Assembly: GCA_020848035.1 (NCBI GenBank)
Contig: JADLAX010000046.1
Coordinates: forward strand, 62,001 to 126,000
Length of the DNA stretch: 64,000 nucleotides
Origin: Anaerolineae bacterium
GTDB lineage: Bacteria; Chloroflexota; Anaerolineae; Promineifilales; Promineifilaceae
Direction: 5' to 3'
Shown: piece after piece, positions 32,111 to 41,199 of the stretch
How the letters are laid out: the number at the start of each line of letters is the position of its first letter
How positions within the stretch are numbered: the first letter of the stretch is position 1
The notes under the pieces: generated by a model
What the model was told of the DNA's origin: nothing
Databases searched by the model: none
Seen by the model: only the letters and a program-made list of their open reading frames with translations
Translations under genes and position numbers: made by a program

Positions 32111-33130
32111 ATGAACCAAAAGAAGTTTGCAGTTTGGATAATAGCGATTTTCCTCCTCACAGCCTGTGCTGGTTTCACAACAGCAGGCAGCGTAGCACAA
32201 CGTCAGATGTTGCCCAGTCTGAGTTGTCCAGAGTTCGTGGAAATTCAAGGGGATAATAGTCTGGCACCTGGTGAAACTGCTTCACTGGTAGTATCGCCGA
32301 CCAGCTATGGTTGGCAGTATCAATGGACAGCGCCGGATATGAGCTTGCTGAGCGCGCCGCAAAAGAGCATCACAGACTTCACGGCACCTGCATCCGGTGG
32401 GGAGGTGGAGGTAACTGTGGCAGTAACATCTCACCAGGAATGTGAGGTGGTCACGGCCTCTATCAATATTTCAATAGCCAGTCCATCAACCATTACACCC
32501 TCGGCTACGGACACAATTCCGCCGACAAGCATGCCTACGCAAACCGTTGCCCGCACCCAATCTCCGACAATAACGCCATCAGCGACTAAGACATCGACCC
32601 CGACGGTTATATTGACGAGCACACCGTATCCTACGCCGCTGCCCTCGCATACGCCTACGGCGACGGTTCCAGCTTTTGCCATTCTGCTGCAAGAGCCAAA
32701 AAACGACACCTGTGTTGGTACCGAAAACGCTATTTTTCAATGGTTGGCGACACGGCCGTTAAACAATATCGAAGGTGCCAATGGTGAATACTTTGCCCTG
32801 AACATCTGGGCTGAAGGCTCACCAGTTTATAGCGTGAGCTGGATCAAGAATCCTAGATACGAAATTGAGAATATCTCTGATCCCATCGCTGTTTACACAC
32901 AGCTGGTTAATTGCAGTGGTGAAAATGGCTGTTTTTGGAATGTTGATTTAATCGTTTCTAAAGTAGATAAGGGTAGTGGACATCTTCCGGAAAGTTTTAC
33001 AAAACTTTATTCCAGCCCACAACGTTGGTTCTGCACAGAAGTAGCATCACCCCCCATCCCGCCAACTAACACACCAGAGCCACCTATACTTGCAACACCT
33101 AATGATGAGTCCTGCCCACCGGACTGTTAA
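32111..33130 (+). CDS. Lipoprotein with Thr/Pro linker
   Basis: A 339-residue secreted lipoprotein of unknown function. N-terminus MNQKKFAVWIIAIFLLTACAG has the lipobox LTAC. A beta-rich domain of about 110 residues (APGETASLVVSPTSYGWQYQW, Ig/PKD-like spacing) is followed by a Thr/Pro linker (about 130-190) and a second domain beginning AFAILLQEPKNDTCVG with several Cys, ending ESCPPDC. It starts 28 bases after the kinase-pseudokinase stop with AGGGA upstream, so it is probably in that operon and may be the kinase's extracellular partner or target. AT-richer than average. Confidence 0.7.
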   Translation: MNQKKFAVWIIAIFLLTACAGFTTAGSVAQRQMLPSLSCPEFVEIQGDNSLAPGETASLVVSPTSYGWQYQWTAPDMSLLSAPQKSITDFTAPASGGEVEVTVAVTSHQECEVVTASINISIASPSTITPSATDTIPPTSMPTQTVARTQSPTITPSATKTSTPTVILTSTPYPTPLPSHTPTATVPAFAILLQEPKNDTCVGTENAIFQWLATRPLNNIEGANGEYFALNIWAEGSPVYSVSWIKNPRYEIENISDPIAVYTQLVNCSGENGCFWNVDLIVSKVDKGSGHLPESFTKLYSSPQRWFCTEVASPPIPPTNTPEPPILATPNDESCPPDC

Positions 33131-33149
33131 ATGTGAAACGGATTGTCAA

Positions 33150-34829
33150 GTGACCAGATTAAGGAAGATAACGGAGAAAAAAGACATTTTATGCAGAGTG
33201 TGCTTAGTAATGCTAAGCACACCGTTGTTTTTCTTGGCTTTATTAGAAGTGTTGGGTAGTGAAGGTTCAACCATATCATGGCAGATTCTTTCGCTTCCTG
33301 ATAAGCTGGCAAACTCCGAAGCACTAATTATTAATATTCAAGACCGGGAAACTTTATACACTTTTGGCGGAGAAAATTCGCCATCTCAAGTATCGTCCGC
33401 TGTTAGATATGCAGTACTGTCATCAGATGGCGCTCCCGAAAAATGGCAAGCAGCTTCGTCTTTGCCCATTCCCTTAAGGAATCACAACGTCATATTGTTT
33501 AAAAATTTGGTTTTTGTTATTGGTGGCAAAACGAATCCGGGAGTATTTCCAGGTAACTTGTCATATTCAAATCGGGTGTATTGTGGTCTGATTGATGAAT
33601 CGGGAAGCATAAGTTGGGAAAAAAACTACAGTTTACTTCCAAACGCTTTGGGTTGGCTGGTCTTTCACGCAAGTGTGGCATCAACAGAGAAAATTTACGT
33701 TATTGGAGGGTGGCGCACAGGTGGTAACTCTAAAGATGTTTGGTCGATGGTTCCCGGGGATGACTGTACAGATAATATAAATTGGAATCCTGAGGAGCAA
33801 CTAAATTTTGGTGTCTCTAACCACTCAGCAACTATAGCGACTTTAGAAAGCGGGGAACAGGTAATTTACGTGGTTGGGGGATATCAAGATCCTTTACTAT
33901 CAAACTCTGTTCAAGCAGCGAAAATAGATTTAGACGGAAATTTAGGCAAGTGGGAAACTATAAGTGTTTTGGAAGATATGCCCGGTGTGCAGCGACATAA
34001 AGTAATTACAACTGAGGGTTTTATATACGTAATTGGTGGCTCACCCTCTTTAAAAATAGATAATTCCTTAAACACCATTTTTCGCGCAAAAATTGATCAA
34101 AACGGTGACCTTGGCCCATGGGAAAATTTGAATAATTTGCCCTATTCTGTGCACAGCCATGCGGTTGCTGTTTCTAATTCTGGACAAATTTACATTGTGG
34201 GCGGAGATGCGGATCAAGACGATTTTTACCAGGAGTTGTTGTATTCGCCTCTTGTCTGGTTTACAAAACATGCAGAACCAGAGGTGGAGGTTTTTGCGGG
34301 CGACGAGATTACATATACCATTAACTTTACAAACAATGGTTTACGGCCGTTAACCAACCTCATCATAACCGATGAAATTCCTACCAATACCATTCTGATC
34401 CGTCCTGAGTACGAGCCTGATACCCGTATCCTTACGCGGGTAATACCTACACTTGGCTTGAACGAAACTGGAAGCATATCCTTTACCGTACAAGTTGTGC
34501 CGCCGCTAACGGCCGTTCCCCCCGCTCTTTCTACTGCCACGCCTACTCCCACCGTTCCCAGCATAAATTCCGGCTTAACCTGCTCAACCGGCTGGTCGGG
34601 CGGCGGGGGCACTCCCCGACCAACCTGCACCCCCACTGCCACGCCAATCCCCGTAGAAACCACGCCCACGCCTTCAGCTACCTCCACGCCAGTAACAACC
34701 AGAATTTTTGGCTTGACACCAATACCTGTTATTAATCAAGCCTGGATGTGCGAAGCTAACTGGTGTATTCAAAGCAATCCGGTGTTCAACGCCCCCTATC
34801 ACTTTTATCTCCCCATCGTTTTGCGATAA
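33150..34829 (+). CDS. Secreted Kelch-repeat protein with DUF11-like domain and YLP tail
   Basis: A 559-residue exported protein. Kelch/galactose-oxidase blades recur: LYTFGGENS, VFVIGGKTN, IYVIGGWRTG, IYVVGGYQD, IYVIGGSPS, IYIVGGDAD, each preceded by a hydrophobic strand, making a likely six-bladed propeller (about residues 30-375). A DUF11-like repeat follows (VFAGDEITYTINFTNNGLRPLTNLIITDEIP), then Thr/Pro-rich sequence and a C-terminal FYLPIVLR. Start is uncertain: GTG at 33150 gives MTRLRKITEKK and then a hydrophobic helix, a good signal sequence; ATG 33210 and ATG 33090 are in frame. Nineteen bases behind the lipoprotein gene; function unknown, probably surface binding. Confidence 0.72.
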   Translation: MTRLRKITEKKDILCRVCLVMLSTPLFFLALLEVLGSEGSTISWQILSLPDKLANSEALIINIQDRETLYTFGGENSPSQVSSAVRYAVLSSDGAPEKWQAASSLPIPLRNHNVILFKNLVFVIGGKTNPGVFPGNLSYSNRVYCGLIDESGSISWEKNYSLLPNALGWLVFHASVASTEKIYVIGGWRTGGNSKDVWSMVPGDDCTDNINWNPEEQLNFGVSNHSATIATLESGEQVIYVVGGYQDPLLSNSVQAAKIDLDGNLGKWETISVLEDMPGVQRHKVITTEGFIYVIGGSPSLKIDNSLNTIFRAKIDQNGDLGPWENLNNLPYSVHSHAVAVSNSGQIYIVGGDADQDDFYQELLYSPLVWFTKHAEPEVEVFAGDEITYTINFTNNGLRPLTNLIITDEIPTNTILIRPEYEPDTRILTRVIPTLGLNETGSISFTVQVVPPLTAVPPALSTATPTPTVPSINSGLTCSTGWSGGGGTPRPTCTPTATPIPVETTPTPSATSTPVTTRIFGLTPIPVINQAWMCEANWCIQSNPVFNAPYHFYLPIVLR

Positions 34830-34857
34830 AAAAGGAGGTGCTTGTGCACCCCCTTTT
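34828..34857. terminator. Terminator between convergent genes
   Basis: AAAAAAGGAGGTGC (34828-34841), TTGT loop, GCACCCCCTTTT (34846-34857), one mismatch. It ends the Kelch gene rightward and can act leftward for the secreted hydrolase. Confidence 0.85.
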
Positions 34858-34879
34858 ACAATTCCTTACTGCTTACCGC

Positions 34880-36895
34880 TTAGCGATTGGCGTATGTGTT
34901 CATGTTGGCGTTGCGGCTGTGATCCTGCGTCTGCGCGGGGTCGCGCATGCCGCTGGTATGGCACCAGCCCGTCTTGTGCCCCAGATTGTAGGCCCCGCTC
35001 AGCTGGCCCGCCCACTGCTCGATCACGCCGTCGTCTGGATCGCTCAGGAAGAGATCCGTGGCGATGTTGCAGTAGTCGTAGCGGTACCAGACGTCCTTGA
35101 AGGAGGTGGTGTGGTAGTAGACCCGGCTGCGCGCCCAGCTGGGAATGCCAGACAGCCACAGCGCTGCGCCATCGTAGCTCAGATCCCAGTTGGTACCGCA
35201 GCCTGCGCCAAATAGCTGGCCCAGCAGTGCCAGGTTGCCCGCCAACGCCGTGCCCTGGTATGGCGTACCCACCGACTGGATCAGGCGGCTGCCCGTGGAG
35301 TTATCCAGGCCGCTCCAGTAGTAGGTGTAGAGGTGGAGTGAGGCGGCACCGCCCTGGCTGTGGGCCACCACGCCAAAGGATGGATATTGGCTGCCAAAGC
35401 TGCCAATCAGGTTGGCAAACTGGTCGTGGGTGCGGTTCTGGTTGTAATCCTGGAAGGTCACATCGTTGGTGAAATCGCCGGTAGGCCAGACGCCGCCGGA
35501 GCAGTAGCCGTGCACCAGCATGAGCACACCACCGGGCGCGTTAGGTGCTGGGGCATTGGCCGCAACTGCCGTTGGCCTTTCCCCCATCAACATCGCTTCC
35601 GTCACCTCGGTCACGGCCGTTTCCGCCACCCCTCGGCTCACGGTTTCTGGAATCGTTACCGCCACGCTGTTCAGCGACGCGAGCGGAATGTGGGTTTGCA
35701 CGTCTTGCAGGCGCACGTTGCGCAGTTCAAACGGGGCGGTGGCGTTGGCCAGGGAAAGCCAACGGCCGTCCACACTCACCGGTACGCCATCGGCCGTAGG
35801 CGCCACCAGACCACCCACCCAGGTGACCGGAATCATCTGCCCGTTAGCATCGGTGCCCCACAGCTCGGCGTAGAGCTGCACCTGGGCCACGTCGGCCGTG
35901 GTCGTGGCGCTCAGGGTCATGTTGAGACGGTTGAGACCATCGGCTGAGGCCGTGACCGGGCCGCCATTCAGGGCGATGGTCTGATCAACCACGGGGAAGA
36001 TGTGCTCCGTGGTGCGCAGCACCGGGGCACCGTCAGGCGTCTGGCCGCGCATCGTCACCTGGGCGGTGTACTGCCCGGCCACGCGTGGCGTCACCAGGGC
36101 GCCAAAAACGCCGTCGTTGGCCGCGCCGTCACCATGACGGCCGTCGTCAAACATGATCAGGCGCTGCTCCCGGCCATCGGGGGCGATGAGTCGCAGTTGG
36201 GCGCGACGAATGATGTTCGTTGCTGCCGCTGGGGCAGTTGTGCCGCTGTCTTGCGTGGCGTCGTAGGCGTAGGCCAGCAGGCCAACCGGGCTGCCGGTCC
36301 ACAAATTGTAGCTGCCCAGGTGGGCATAAATCTGGTATGGACTTTCGTTGGAGACCAGGAGGTAGCCATTGGGGCCGCTGCTGGTGCTGGGGGTTACGGC
36401 CGTTTGCACCGTCACCTGCCACTCGCCCCGAGCGGGATGGGCAAAGGTGTAAATGTCACCGGCAAACGACTGCTGCTCCAGGCCGATCTGCCCGGTGCGC
36501 TGCACCACACCGGCCTGCTCAAGACCCTGGCCCAGCCGCATCGATTGGCCCGCCGGGGAGTTGACGACCATCTCCCAGTTGGCCGCGTCGGGGCTGAGCA
36601 CCATCACCGACATCTCGCTGCGGCTGTCTACCAGCAGGGAATCTTGCCACTGCCAGCTGCCGTCGGCGGCTTTGCTGAAGGTGACGGGAATCATGGCGGT
36701 GCGGGAGCGCACGCCCATTTCGGCGGGGTTGGGCAGCTGGGCACGGCCGTCCAGCACCTCACTGCCCGGGCCAGCCACCTGCTTGGTAAAAACGGCCGCC
36801 GGTTCGTCCGCTGCGGAGGGCGCGGCCAGCCCGCCTGTTACCAGGAACAGGGCGGCCAGCAAAGCCATCAAGAGTGCCAATCGTCGCTTTTGCAT
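34880..36895 (-). CDS. Secreted alpha/beta hydrolase (lipase-like) with N-terminal beta domains
   Basis: A 671-residue exported protein. Signal peptide MQKRRLALLMALLAALFLVTGGLAAPSA; no lipobox. Residues about 30-430 are beta-rich (APDGREQRLIMFDDGRHGDGAANDGVFGA resembles the Asp-rich turn of choice-of-anchor X domains; two further Ig-like blocks). The C-terminal part is a hydrolase: LMLVHGYCSGGVW oxyanion strand and VVAHSQGGAASLHLY with the GxSxG nucleophile (AHSQGG); a later DPDDG..DHS could hold Asp and His. Likely an extracellular esterase or lipase; the substrate is unknown. Start is the ATG before QKRRLALL; twelve open codons upstream are not signal-like. Confidence 0.8.
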   Translation of the reverse strand: MQKRRLALLMALLAALFLVTGGLAAPSAADEPAAVFTKQVAGPGSEVLDGRAQLPNPAEMGVRSRTAMIPVTFSKAADGSWQWQDSLLVDSRSEMSVMVLSPDAANWEMVVNSPAGQSMRLGQGLEQAGVVQRTGQIGLEQQSFAGDIYTFAHPARGEWQVTVQTAVTPSTSSGPNGYLLVSNESPYQIYAHLGSYNLWTGSPVGLLAYAYDATQDSGTTAPAAATNIIRRAQLRLIAPDGREQRLIMFDDGRHGDGAANDGVFGALVTPRVAGQYTAQVTMRGQTPDGAPVLRTTEHIFPVVDQTIALNGGPVTASADGLNRLNMTLSATTTADVAQVQLYAELWGTDANGQMIPVTWVGGLVAPTADGVPVSVDGRWLSLANATAPFELRNVRLQDVQTHIPLASLNSVAVTIPETVSRGVAETAVTEVTEAMLMGERPTAVAANAPAPNAPGGVLMLVHGYCSGGVWPTGDFTNDVTFQDYNQNRTHDQFANLIGSFGSQYPSFGVVAHSQGGAASLHLYTYYWSGLDNSTGSRLIQSVGTPYQGTALAGNLALLGQLFGAGCGTNWDLSYDGAALWLSGIPSWARSRVYYHTTSFKDVWYRYDYCNIATDLFLSDPDDGVIEQWAGQLSGAYNLGHKTGWCHTSGMRDPAQTQDHSRNANMNTYANR

Positions 36896-36930
36896 CTTCA
36901 GTTTTACTCCTTCTGTGGGGTTGGTAAACA

Positions 36931-36981
36931 CAAAAAATAAAACACCAACAATTTAGAAAGTTTTCAAACTGTTGGTGTTTT
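36931..36981 (-). terminator. Terminator of the hydroxylase operon
   Basis: AAAACACCAACAATTT (36939-36954) pairs with AAACTGTTGGTGTTTT (36966-36981) with one mismatch; on the minus strand it is followed by a T-rich run (complement of 36931-36940). It stands 35 bases after the hydroxylase large-subunit stop. Confidence 0.88.
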
Positions 36982-37015
36982 GAGGATGAACCGGGACAAA
37001 TGTAGCAGATTTTGT

Positions 37016-39280
37016 CTAGCGATGTATGCCAACTTCCTGCAATTTAGCTACAACGCGGTCGGGAGTGAGGGGGATTTCGTCGAACCAGACGCCGGTGGCA
37101 TCGTGAACGGCCGCTACAATGGCCGGTGCCAGCGGCAAAAAGGGCATCTCGGCCATGCCGCGCGCGCCCCAGGGGCCAATCGGGTCCGGCACTTCCATGA
37201 TGACCGACTGCACAATCTCTGGCACATCTCTGATGCCGGGGATGAGGTATTGGCTGAGGAATGGGTTGAGGATACGGCCGTCTTTCACCTTCAAATTTTC
37301 CATAATCGCATAGCCATGCGCCTGCACCACTGCGCCCTCGATCTGGCCTTCGATGAGCATCGGATTGATTGCCTTGCCCACGTCGTTGGCGCAAACCACC
37401 TTGTCCACACGAATGTGGCCGGTTTCGACGTCTACCGTCACTTCCACCGCTTCGGCCACGTAGCCGTAGGTGAAGTTGGGCATGCAAACGCCCGTTTCTT
37501 CGTTGTAGGGTTGGGTGCCGGGCGGCACGTAGCGATAATGGGCAATGGCCGGACGCTCCTCGTTGGCCCAGGCGGTCAGGGCAGCCTCGGCCGCCCCGCG
37601 AATGGAGTTGCCCGCCATCCAGGTCAGCCGCGATGCCGAGGCTGAGCCGGAATTGCCGCTGGTTGCCGTGTCGGACATATCGAGCTCGACCAGGCTGATG
37701 TCTACGCCAACGGCCGCTGCCGCCATCTGGCGGAAGGCGGTGTGTGCCCCCTGGCCCACATCGGCCCCGGCGTGGCGCAGCACCACACGCTCGATTTGCG
37801 TTTTGCCGTACAGCTCGATAATGGCGTCACACTTTTCCGGTGCACCAAAAGAGAAGCCCACATTCTTAAACGAGCAGGCGATGCCCCGTCCTTTACGCAG
37901 CGACTTCGGGTTGCCGGGCAGGGATTGAATGCTGTTAAAAGGAGATTGGAGATTGGAGATTGGCGACGGCTCACCGTTTACCGCTAACCGCTCACCGCTC
38001 ACCGGCCATCCCGCTTCGCTGGCGCAGCGCTCCACCACCTCGGCCATGCTGATGCCGGGCGGGGGTGGGGTTTGCACGGTGAGCAGGCTGCCTTCACGCA
38101 GGACGTTTTTCAGGCGAATTTCTACCGGGCTGAGGCCCAGCGCTTCGGCCAGCTTGTTCATCTGCGTTTCGGCGGCAAACGCGCCCTGCGGCCCGCCAAA
38201 GCCACGGAAGGCCCCGCCGGGCACGTTGTTGGTGGTGATGGCGTAGCTGTCGATGTGGGCGTGGGGAATTTCATACGGGCCAGTGACCATGAGGTGGAAG
38301 TTGCCCAGCACTTTGGGGCTGGTGTAGGTGTAGGCTCCGCTGTCCATGTGGACCGTGGCGGAAACGGCCGTAATCTTCCCCTCTTTTGTCGCCCCCCACT
38401 TGGTGTAAACCGTGGCCTGGTGCCGCTTGTGATGGCCCAAAATGCTCTCTTCGCGGGTCCAGATGATGCGTACCGGGCGGTTAATGCCGCGCTTGTGCAG
38501 ATGTTTGACGGCCAGACCCAGCACAATTTGCAAAGACATATCTTCTTTGCCGCCAAACGCGCCGCCGATGGCCGGGTAGATGATGCGCACCTGCTCTTCC
38601 GGCAGGCCCAGCGAATGGGCCACCTGCTCGCGGTCTTCATGGGCCCACTGCCCGCCAAACTCTACCGTCACACGCCCCTGGTCGTCGATGGTGCCTACGC
38701 CCGCTTCGGGCTGCAAATAAGCGTGTTCCTGCCAGGGCAAATGATAGGTGCCCTCGATGATGACATCGGCTTCGGCCCAGCCGGTGGCCATGTCGCCCTT
38801 GCGAATCTGGAACTTTTTCAGCATGTTGCTGCCGTGCCAGGGGTGGAGGATCACGTCATCCTTCAGCGCCTCTTCCATCGTGCTGACGATGGGCAGCGGT
38901 TCCCACTCAATTTTGATGAGGCTGCGGGCCTGGGCAGCGGCCGTTTCCGTTTCGGCAATGATGACGGCCACATGATCCCCTTCCCACCGACTGATGTCGG
39001 CGTGGGGATTGCTGCTGTTTAGCCCCACCAGCACCGGCTGGTCGGACACGCCGAGGCCGTAGCCGTTCACCGGCACATCTTTGGCGGTAAGGATGGCCAC
39101 CACGCCAGGCACCGCTTCGGCCGCGGTGGTGTCCATAGAAATCATGCGGGCATGGGGCTGGTTGCTAAACATCACCTTGCCATGCAGCAAATTGTCGGGC
39201 GTGATGTCACCGCCATACAGTGTTTCACCGGTGACTTTGCCCGGAGCATCTACGCGATAAACAGATTGGGACTTGAGCAT
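37016..39280 (-). CDS. Xanthine dehydrogenase-family molybdenum-binding subunit
   Basis: A 754-residue large subunit of the xanthine/aldehyde oxidoreductase family, carrying molybdopterin cytosine dinucleotide and hydroxylating a heterocycle or aldehyde. Seen: MLKSQSVYRVDAPGKVTGETLYGGD (domain start), IGGAFGGKEDMSLQI and RPVRIIWTREESILGHHKRH, NNVPGGAFRGFGGPQGAF, HAGADVGQGAHTAFRQ, and GARGMAEMPFLP with the expected catalytic Glu. Substrate cannot be assigned; a YqeB/YqeC pair in the window hints at a selenium-dependent or related hydroxylase. About 21 codons near residue 427-448 (SGERLAVNGEPSPISNLQSP) are encoded by heptamer repeats. The FAD/Fe-S subunit gene lies upstream on the same strand. 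Confidence 0.93.
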   Translation of the reverse strand: MLKSQSVYRVDAPGKVTGETLYGGDITPDNLLHGKVMFSNQPHARMISMDTTAAEAVPGVVAILTAKDVPVNGYGLGVSDQPVLVGLNSSNPHADISRWEGDHVAVIIAETETAAAQARSLIKIEWEPLPIVSTMEEALKDDVILHPWHGSNMLKKFQIRKGDMATGWAEADVIIEGTYHLPWQEHAYLQPEAGVGTIDDQGRVTVEFGGQWAHEDREQVAHSLGLPEEQVRIIYPAIGGAFGGKEDMSLQIVLGLAVKHLHKRGINRPVRIIWTREESILGHHKRHQATVYTKWGATKEGKITAVSATVHMDSGAYTYTSPKVLGNFHLMVTGPYEIPHAHIDSYAITTNNVPGGAFRGFGGPQGAFAAETQMNKLAEALGLSPVEIRLKNVLREGSLLTVQTPPPPGISMAEVVERCASEAGWPVSGERLAVNGEPSPISNLQSPFNSIQSLPGNPKSLRKGRGIACSFKNVGFSFGAPEKCDAIIELYGKTQIERVVLRHAGADVGQGAHTAFRQMAAAAVGVDISLVELDMSDTATSGNSGSASASRLTWMAGNSIRGAAEAALTAWANEERPAIAHYRYVPPGTQPYNEETGVCMPNFTYGYVAEAVEVTVDVETGHIRVDKVVCANDVGKAINPMLIEGQIEGAVVQAHGYAIMENLKVKDGRILNPFLSQYLIPGIRDVPEIVQSVIMEVPDPIGPWGARGMAEMPFLPLAPAIVAAVHDATGVWFDEIPLTPDRVVAKLQEVGIHR
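37942..38005. repeat. Two adjoining 7-bp repeat arrays inside the hydroxylase gene
   Basis: ggagatt three times (37942-37962), then ctcaccg, tttaccg, ctaaccg, ctcaccg, ctcaccg (37971-38005). The gene's frame runs through both, giving SGERLAVNGEPSPISNLQ. Confidence 0.92.
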
Positions 39281-39309
39281 GCTTTTTCTCGATTTGTGGA
39301 TTGTAAATA

Positions 39310-39364
39310 TTTTCCCGGAAACTCCATTGCGTAGTTCAATATTTGTTGGCAGTTTCCGGGAAAA
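39310..39364. repeat. Inverted repeat upstream of the hydroxylase large subunit
   Basis: TTTTCCCGGAAACT (39310-39323) and AGTTTCCGGGAAAA (39351-39364), perfect 14-bp arms with a 27-base loop, between the large-subunit start (39280) and the small membrane-protein stop (39380). A related half-site lies near 923-935. Confidence 0.8.
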
Positions 39365-39379
39365 TGCATTTGGGCTTAC

Positions 39380-39733
39380 TTAGCCAAAACGGTCGTCAAA
39401 GGGGTCTTTGTTGCGTGATTTCAGCGTGGCATCGCCTGTGCGGCGACGGCCTTCCGGGCTGGCCAGGATGTAGCCAAAGGAAAACACAACCTGCATCACA
39501 ATCACCATGCCCAGCACCATGATCAGCTTTAGCCCCCACTCAGGCACGGAGCGGGGAATGAAGAGCTGGTTGTAGAACACGCTGGCCGTCACTAGCCCCT
39601 GGTTGAACAGGTAGTTGGCAAAGAGATAGGCCAGTGATCCGGTGATGAGCAGCCAGACGACCTGAACAATCGTTTTGCCCGTTAACCCTTTTCTTTTTGA
39701 AATTTCTTCGGCTCGTTTCTTTTCTAGACGCAT
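39380..39733 (-). CDS. Small two-helix membrane protein
   Basis: A 117-residue protein that I do not recognise. A basic N-terminus (MRLEKKRAEEISKRKG) precedes a membrane helix (TIVQVVWLLITGSLAYLFANYLF) and, after a 25-residue loop, a second one (LKLIMVLGMVIVMQVVFSFGYIL), ending in a charged tail (DPFDDRFG). Both ends should face the cytoplasm. It sits between the FAD/Fe-S and molybdenum subunit genes on the same strand, 17 bases after the former, so it is probably co-transcribed with the hydroxylase; whether it anchors the enzyme is unknown. Confidence 0.65.
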   Translation of the reverse strand: MRLEKKRAEEISKRKGLTGKTIVQVVWLLITGSLAYLFANYLFNQGLVTASVFYNQLFIPRSVPEWGLKLIMVLGMVIVMQVVFSFGYILASPEGRRRTGDATLKSRNKDPFDDRFG

Positions 39734-39750
39734 GGGGAAACCTCCAACAG

Positions 39751-41199
39751 TTATGGACTTTCTTTAGCGGCTTTTGCGACGGCTTCGATGATTTTATAAT
39801 AGCCGGTGCAGCGGCAGAGATTGCCGCTAAAGGCCTGCAAAATTTGCTCGCGACTGGGCAACGGCCGTTCCTCCAGCAGTTTGGCGCCAGCTACCAGGAA
39901 CCCTGGAATGCAGTAGCCGCACTGCACCGCCCCCGTCTCTACAAATGCCTGCTGCAATGGATGCAAGTTTGCCTCAGCCGCGCCGTTTGCCAATCCCTCA
40001 ATGGTCACGATGGTGGCCCCGTGGGCGCGGGGCGCGGGCACCAGGCAAGACATCACCGCCATGCCGTCCAGAATGACGGTGCAGGCCCCACACTCACCTT
40101 CGCCGCAGCCTTCTTTGCTGCCAGTCAGCAGCCCTTCTTCGCGCAGCCAGCGCAGCAGCGTTTTGTGGTTGCCGCCCGTCGCGCTAATCGTTTGGCCGTT
40201 GACGGTGGTGGTGATGGGCGTGTCGGGGTTGTGGGTGTGGGTAAATTGGGCACCGGTGGGGAAACGGCCGTTGGTCTCTCCCCACAGCATTACCGGGTCT
40301 TGCGGCCATTGGCTGCGTTCCGTGCCATCGCGCAGGGCCGTCAGGCCGCGCCGGGCCAGCACACGCACCATCTCCTGGCGATATTCGGCCGTACTGCGCA
40401 CATCGTCGATGGGGGTGGCGGCGGCCGCGGCCAGGTTGGCGGCGTGGCCAATCACTTCGTCGCTCAACGTCTGGCCCACCAGGTACGCCTCGGCCGCCGG
40501 GGAGTGAATGATGGTGGGAGCCACGCTGCCCTGGGTGATGGCGGCACGGTTTACCGTACCGTCTGCCGCAAAATCCAGCACCAGGGCCAGGTGCACCACG
40601 GAGATGGCCTGGGCGCGGCGCAGCCCCAGCTTCACAAAAATGCCGCGCGCCGATTCGGGCAGCGGGGCAAAGGCGATGTCGGTTACCATTTCGTCTGGCT
40701 CCAGCACCGTTTTGCGTACGCCGGTGTGAAAGTCGGCCAGGGCGACAACCCGCTCGCCGCGTACGGAGGCCAGCGTGAGGCGGGCGTTGAGGGCGCGCAG
40801 CGGGGTGATGGTGTCGTTGGCCGGGCTGGCGGTGATGAGGTTGCCCGCTACGGTGCCCCGGTTGCGCAGCTGCGGCGAGGCGACCTCCAAACAGGCCTGG
40901 GCCAGGGGCAGCGCCTGCTGCACCAGCAGCGGTGAGGCGATCACCTGGTTGTGGGTTACCAGCGGCCCCAGGTGAATGGTGCCGCTGGCGTCCTGGGTGA
41001 TGTCGGCCAGGCCGGGAATGCGGGTAATGTCGATCAAAATGTCGACATCACGCCGCACGCCGCGCTCCAGCTCCAGCAGCAGGTCCGTGCCGCCAGCGAC
41101 GAGGCGGGCGCGACGGCCGTACTGGGCCAACAGCGCCAGGACGGCCGTTACGGTGACAGGTGTTTCATATCGGGTGAGTTCGTGGGAATGGTAGTTCAT
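39751..41199 (-). CDS. Fused FAD and [2Fe-2S] subunits of the molybdenum hydroxylase
   Basis: A 482-residue electron-transfer subunit. Residues about 10-290 are the FAD-binding domain of xanthine dehydrogenases: ARLVAGGTDLLLELERG, LGPLVTHNQV, RNRGTVAGNLITASPANDT. Residues about 325-482 hold two [2Fe-2S] clusters: GCGEGECGACTV plus a later SCLVP Cys, and CGYCIPGFL with GNLCRCTGYY. The order FAD then Fe-S is the reverse of eukaryotic xanthine dehydrogenase, and in most bacteria the two are separate proteins. Start is the ATG of MNYHSHELTRYE; the frame is open twelve codons further. Passes electrons from the molybdenum subunit encoded two genes downstream. Confidence 0.93.
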   Translation of the reverse strand: MNYHSHELTRYETPVTVTAVLALLAQYGRRARLVAGGTDLLLELERGVRRDVDILIDITRIPGLADITQDASGTIHLGPLVTHNQVIASPLLVQQALPLAQACLEVASPQLRNRGTVAGNLITASPANDTITPLRALNARLTLASVRGERVVALADFHTGVRKTVLEPDEMVTDIAFAPLPESARGIFVKLGLRRAQAISVVHLALVLDFAADGTVNRAAITQGSVAPTIIHSPAAEAYLVGQTLSDEVIGHAANLAAAAATPIDDVRSTAEYRQEMVRVLARRGLTALRDGTERSQWPQDPVMLWGETNGRFPTGAQFTHTHNPDTPITTTVNGQTISATGGNHKTLLRWLREEGLLTGSKEGCGEGECGACTVILDGMAVMSCLVPAPRAHGATIVTIEGLANGAAEANLHPLQQAFVETGAVQCGYCIPGFLVAGAKLLEERPLPSREQILQAFSGNLCRCTGYYKIIEAVAKAAKESP

